A DNA stretch of 64,000 bases from Litorilinea aerophila (GTDB lineage: Bacteria; Chloroflexota; Anaerolineae; Caldilineales; Caldilineaceae). How positions within the stretch are numbered: position 1 is the first letter of the stretch; every line of letters starts with the position of its first letter. The stretch spans positions 32,691 to 96,690 of the forward strand of contig NZ_VIGC02000026.1 of assembly GCF_006569185.2 (NCBI RefSeq). Direction: 5' to 3'. Below, one piece after another: positions 61,022 through 64,000 of this stretch. The position numbers and the translations under genes are program-made. Under the pieces are notes generated by a model. The model was not told the origin of the DNA. It saw nothing but the letters and a program-made list of their open reading frames with translations, and did no database searches.

Positions 61022-63388
61022 ATGCCTGAATATCTGGCCCCTGGTGTCTACGTGGAGGAGGTCAGCTTCCGCCCCAAATCCATCGAGGGCGTCAGCACCA
61101 GCACCACGGCCTTTGTGGGCCCCACCCGCCGCGGCCCCCTGACGGGCACGCCCGAAGTGGTCACCAGCTTTGGCGAGTTTGCCCGCATCTACGGTGGGAT
61201 GGCCAACCTCTCCTTCGCAGAGGGCACAGACGCCAATCCGCCGGTGATCAACTACATGGCCCACGCGGTGCGCAGCTTTTTCGACAACGGCGGCGCCCGG
61301 CTCTACATCGCCCGCACCTTCGTGCCCCGGGCCGGCAACAATGGGGTGGCCCAATCCCCCCTGGTGGTGGACGACGGTGGCAACACCGTGCGCTTCCGGG
61401 CCCGTATGCCGGGCTCCGGCCTCAACGGCCGGGTCCGGGTCTTTGAAAAGCTGACCCCGGCAGAGGACGCCACCATGAACGCGGCGCCCGTGGGCTCCCT
61501 CCTGCGCCACCTGGGTGGCCCCGATGTGGCCCAGCCCGCTTCCCTCACCGGCGGCACGCCTCCCTTCAGCCTCAACAACGGCGACCAGCTCAGCCTGACC
61601 CTGGACGCGGGCAACCGCACCGTCACCTTCACCGGCACGCCCGCGGAAGTCACCAGCGCGGCCCTGGCCGATCCCCTCACCATTCCGCCGAACACGGTGC
61701 TCAACGTCAACATCGGCGGCCTGGCCCAGAGCATCCCCCTGCCGGCCGGCGACATCGCCCTGGCCGACCTGGTCAACACCTTGAACGTCCAGCTCCGGGG
61801 TGGGTACGCCCGCCTGGAGGGGGCAGACCAGCTGGTCATCGGCAGCGATGTGCGGGGGACGGCCGGCTCGGTGATCGTGGGCGACAATCCCACCCTGGGC
61901 TTCCCGGGCGGAGCCAGCGCCAACGGCGCCGGCAACGTGGCCAACCTGGCCGATGTCCGCATCACCGAACTCAACACCCTGCTGGAAGCGGCCGGCGGCG
62001 GCGTGGTGGCCAGCCTCTCGGCCGACAACCGGCTGGTGCTCTCCACCACCGCCACCGGCGTGGCTGCCACCCTCCAGGCCAACGACACGCCGGCCCGGGC
62101 TGCCCTGGGGCTCCCCGCCACCCCGGCCACCGGAGCTGACGGCTTCGTGCCCCAGTATTTCCAGAAGACGGCCACCGGCTGGCTGGGCGAGGATGGGGTC
62201 ACCACGCCGCCCCCCCGCACCGACACCACCCGCCGCCACCTGGTCACCGTCAATGTGGAGGCAGCCGACCAGGACGGCAACGCCATCCTCTACGAAGATC
62301 TGGGCCTGAGCCCGGCCCACCCCCGCTACATCGGCGAGGTCCTCCGGGCCACGCCCACCCGTCTCAGCGACGCGCTCCAGAACCCCTACGCCATGGAGGT
62401 CGCCGGCACGGTCACGCCCTTCCAGCTGCATCGGGGGCTGACGGCTGGCGGCGGTGTCATCGCCCTCAGCGGCGGCAACGACGGCATCGAGCCCCCGGCC
62501 AGCGTGGCCCCGGGCGCGGTGGGTGCGGTGGGCTATGCCGAGGGCCTGACCCTGCTGGAGGACATCGAGGATATCTCCATCGTAGCCGCGCCCGGCTACT
62601 CCGCCTACGCTGGCTACCAGGGCATCCAGAACCAGCTCCTCATCCACGCCGAAAACATGAAGTATCGCATCGCCGTGTTGGATTCGCGCCAGGGGCTGGA
62701 GCCCGGCGAGGCCCGGCGAGATCGCAGCCTCATGGATTCCAAATACGGTGCCTTCTACTACCCGTGGGTGATCATCCCCAACCCCCTGGCCCGGCCCGGC
62801 GACGAACGCACGCCCAAGGAGATCGCGGTGCCGCCTTCGGGCTTTGTGACCGGCATCTATGCCCGCAACGACATCCAGCGGGGCGTGTGGAAGGCGCCGG
62901 CCAACGAAGTGGTGCGGGGTGCCCTGCGCTTCGAGCGGGAGATCAACCACGCGCAGCAGGAAACCCTCAACCCCGACGGCGTCAACTGCCTGCGCTACTT
63001 CTTCGGCCGGGGCTTCCTCCTCTGGGGGGCGCGCACCGTCTCCTCTGACCCAGAGTGGAAGTACGTCAACGTGCGTCGCTATTTCAACTATCTGGAGCGC
63101 TCCATCGACCGCTCCACCCAGTGGGTGGTCTTCGAGCCCAACGGGGAACGGCTCTGGGCCAACATCCGGGAGACGGTCTCCGCCTTCCTGTACAACGAGT
63201 GGCGCAGCGGCGCCCTTCTGGGCACCCGGCCCGAAGAAGCCTACTTCGTCCGCTGCGACCGTTCCACCATGACCCAGAACGACCTGGACAACGGCCGCCT
63301 GATCTGTGAAATCGGGGTGGCCGTCCTCTACCCGGCCGAGTTTGTCATCTTCCGCATCGGCCAGAAGACGGCCGACGCCCGATCCTAA
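61022..63388 (+). CDS. Contractile tail sheath protein
   Basis: A 788-residue phage-tail-sheath family protein. APGVYVEEVSFRPKSIEGVS at the start is the sheath signature; VRSFFDNGGARLYIARTF near 80 is the N-terminal strand region. The C-terminal domain runs from NVRRYFNYLERSIDRSTQWV near 680 through AFLYNEWRSGALLGTRPEEAY near 720 to CEIGVAVLYPAEFVIFRI. It is longer than many sheaths because of a variable insertion between ~115 and ~480. AAAGGAGG precedes the ATG. It forms the contractile sleeve that drives the tube. Confidence 0.92.
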   Translation: MPEYLAPGVYVEEVSFRPKSIEGVSTSTTAFVGPTRRGPLTGTPEVVTSFGEFARIYGGMANLSFAEGTDANPPVINYMAHAVRSFFDNGGARLYIARTFVPRAGNNGVAQSPLVVDDGGNTVRFRARMPGSGLNGRVRVFEKLTPAEDATMNAAPVGSLLRHLGGPDVAQPASLTGGTPPFSLNNGDQLSLTLDAGNRTVTFTGTPAEVTSAALADPLTIPPNTVLNVNIGGLAQSIPLPAGDIALADLVNTLNVQLRGGYARLEGADQLVIGSDVRGTAGSVIVGDNPTLGFPGGASANGAGNVANLADVRITELNTLLEAAGGGVVASLSADNRLVLSTTATGVAATLQANDTPARAALGLPATPATGADGFVPQYFQKTATGWLGEDGVTTPPPRTDTTRRHLVTVNVEAADQDGNAILYEDLGLSPAHPRYIGEVLRATPTRLSDALQNPYAMEVAGTVTPFQLHRGLTAGGGVIALSGGNDGIEPPASVAPGAVGAVGYAEGLTLLEDIEDISIVAAPGYSAYAGYQGIQNQLLIHAENMKYRIAVLDSRQGLEPGEARRDRSLMDSKYGAFYYPWVIIPNPLARPGDERTPKEIAVPPSGFVTGIYARNDIQRGVWKAPANEVVRGALRFEREINHAQQETLNPDGVNCLRYFFGRGFLLWGARTVSSDPEWKYVNVRRYFNYLERSIDRSTQWVVFEPNGERLWANIRETVSAFLYNEWRSGALLGTRPEEAYFVRCDRSTMTQNDLDNGRLICEIGVAVLYPAEFVIFRIGQKTADARS

Positions 63389-63417
63389 CCTAACGCCTGA
63401 CGGAAAGGAACGCAGCC

Positions 63418-63867
63418 ATGCCTGAACGGGATCTGCCCTATGGCGTCTTCAACTTCCTGGTGGCCTTCGACGGCGACGAGCGCACCTTCGGCGGGTTCTC
63501 CGACGTGTCCGGCCTGGGCACCGAGCTGACCATCGCCGAATACCGCAACGGCAGCGACAGCGAAAACCACGTGCGCAAAATCCCCGGCCTCCACAAGGTG
63601 ACCGACGTCACCCTGAAGCGGGGCATCATCGACTCGGAAGCCCTGTGGACCTGGTTCAAGGATGCCCACACCCAGGGCCCCAGCGCCAAGAAGAACGTGA
63701 CCATCACCCTCCTGGACGAGGCCCGCAACAGCGTACAACAGTGGTCCCTCCAGGGAGCCCTGCCCATGAAGTACACCGGGCCGACCCTGGCCGCCAAGGG
63801 CGGGCAGGATGTGGCCATGGAGGAGCTGGTCCTCTCGGTGGAAGGTTTCGACATCAGCCGAAGCTAA
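63418..63867 (+). CDS. Contractile tail tube protein (gp19/Hcp-like)
   Basis: A 149-residue tube protein. YGVFNFLVAFDGDERTFGGF, FSDVSGLGTELTIAEYRNG, HKVTDVTLKRGIIDSEALWTWF and NSVQQWSLQGALPMKYTGP are the conserved strands of the T4 gp19-like family. It stacks as hexameric rings inside the sheath. GGAAAGGAA precedes the ATG, 29 bp after the sheath stop. The next expected genes (second tube, LysM, spike, baseplate, ATPase) are not seen before the window ends. Confidence 0.92.
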   Translation: MPERDLPYGVFNFLVAFDGDERTFGGFSDVSGLGTELTIAEYRNGSDSENHVRKIPGLHKVTDVTLKRGIIDSEALWTWFKDAHTQGPSAKKNVTITLLDEARNSVQQWSLQGALPMKYTGPTLAAKGGQDVAMEELVLSVEGFDISRS

Positions 63868-63886
63868 TCAATAATCTAGCCACACA

Positions 63887-64000
63887 TCACTTTGGGAAGT
63901 AAGTCGTGAAACGAATAGGGACGGGTTGTCCGAGCCTGATACAACGTTCGATCCAGTCCCAACCGATGCGAAAGTAGCTCTTGTCCCGACGGCTCTTGAC
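63887..64000 (-). CDS. Possible 3' end of a transposase gene (partial, off right edge)
   Basis: On the minus strand the last 114 bases are open and translate to 37 residues ending in a stop: SRRDKSYFRIGWDWIERC followed by a short basic tail. This looks like the C-terminus of an IS4-type transposase, but too little is present to be sure. It converges on the injection-system operon 19 bp after the tube gene and has lower GC than its neighbours. Confidence 0.4.
   Translation of the reverse strand, partial: VKSRRDKSYFRIGWDWIERCIRLGQPVPIRFTTYFPK

Overview
The window is about 64 kb of GC-rich bacterial chromosome, densely packed and free of rRNA or tRNA genes that I can see. Several traits point to a filamentous Chloroflexota of the Caldilineae/Litorilinea type: a SARP-type (BTAD) regulator ahead of a contractile injection system, Tat-like lipoproteins with an LAAC lipobox feeding ABC transporters that lack a local ATPase, F420-type and MlrC-type enzymes, and many dispersed short palindromes. 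The taxonomic placement is inference.

Layout. (1) 1-7110, minus strand: a type I-E CRISPR-Cas operon, cas3 - cas8e - cse2 - cas7e, running off the left edge; cas5e/cas6e/cas1/cas2 and any array lie outside. Its Cas3 carries a whole HTH-WYL-WCX regulator at the N-terminus. (2) 7629-12822, plus: a GH100-like glycosidase and a sugar ABC uptake operon (two permeases, then a lipoprotein). (3) 12926-22858, minus: a run of nine genes with a catabolic, amino-acid and peptide flavour (LysE exporter, DSD1-type PLP enzyme, PHP phosphoesterase, M19 dipeptidase, endonuclease/phosphatase-fold enzyme, PPOX enzyme, MlrC/M81, a large metallophosphoesterase, TauE). (4) 23199-30042, plus: HAD, a GDPD-phosphodiesterase fusion, an IlvD/Edd sugar-acid dehydratase, a second GDPD, an S33 hydrolase and ThuA. 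(5) 30054-35851: a sugar-acid catabolic cluster (DapA-family lyase divergent from dgoD, a second enolase-superfamily enzyme, a uronate dehydrogenase-like SDR, KDPG-type aldolase, KDG-type kinase). (6) 36060-39702: B12-dependent diol dehydratase with fused large and medium subunits, its small subunit, and a translationally coupled methyltransferase. (7) 39943-57348: a second sugar-acid region with an ABC system whose two permeases are fused, glucarate dehydratase, RraA-like protein, aminotransferase, nucleoside phosphorylase, four more enolase-superfamily enzymes, an aldo/keto reductase, an MFS transporter and a sulfatase. (8) 58131-63867: SARP regulator, small protein, DUF4255 (Pvc16-like) protein, an unrecognised structural protein, tail sheath and tail tube, followed at the right edge by what looks like the 3' end of a transposase.

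Together the central 34 kb read as an oxidative sugar-acid utilisation island (uronate, aldarate and galactonate to 2-keto-3-deoxy acids to pyruvate), with seven enolase-superfamily dehydratase/racemase genes in 24 kb. The ends of the window hold defence (CRISPR) and a contractile injection system. Many intergenic gaps hold hairpin-forming dispersed repeats, including a related pair of ~80-bp palindromic elements at 50.6 kb and 57.4 kb.
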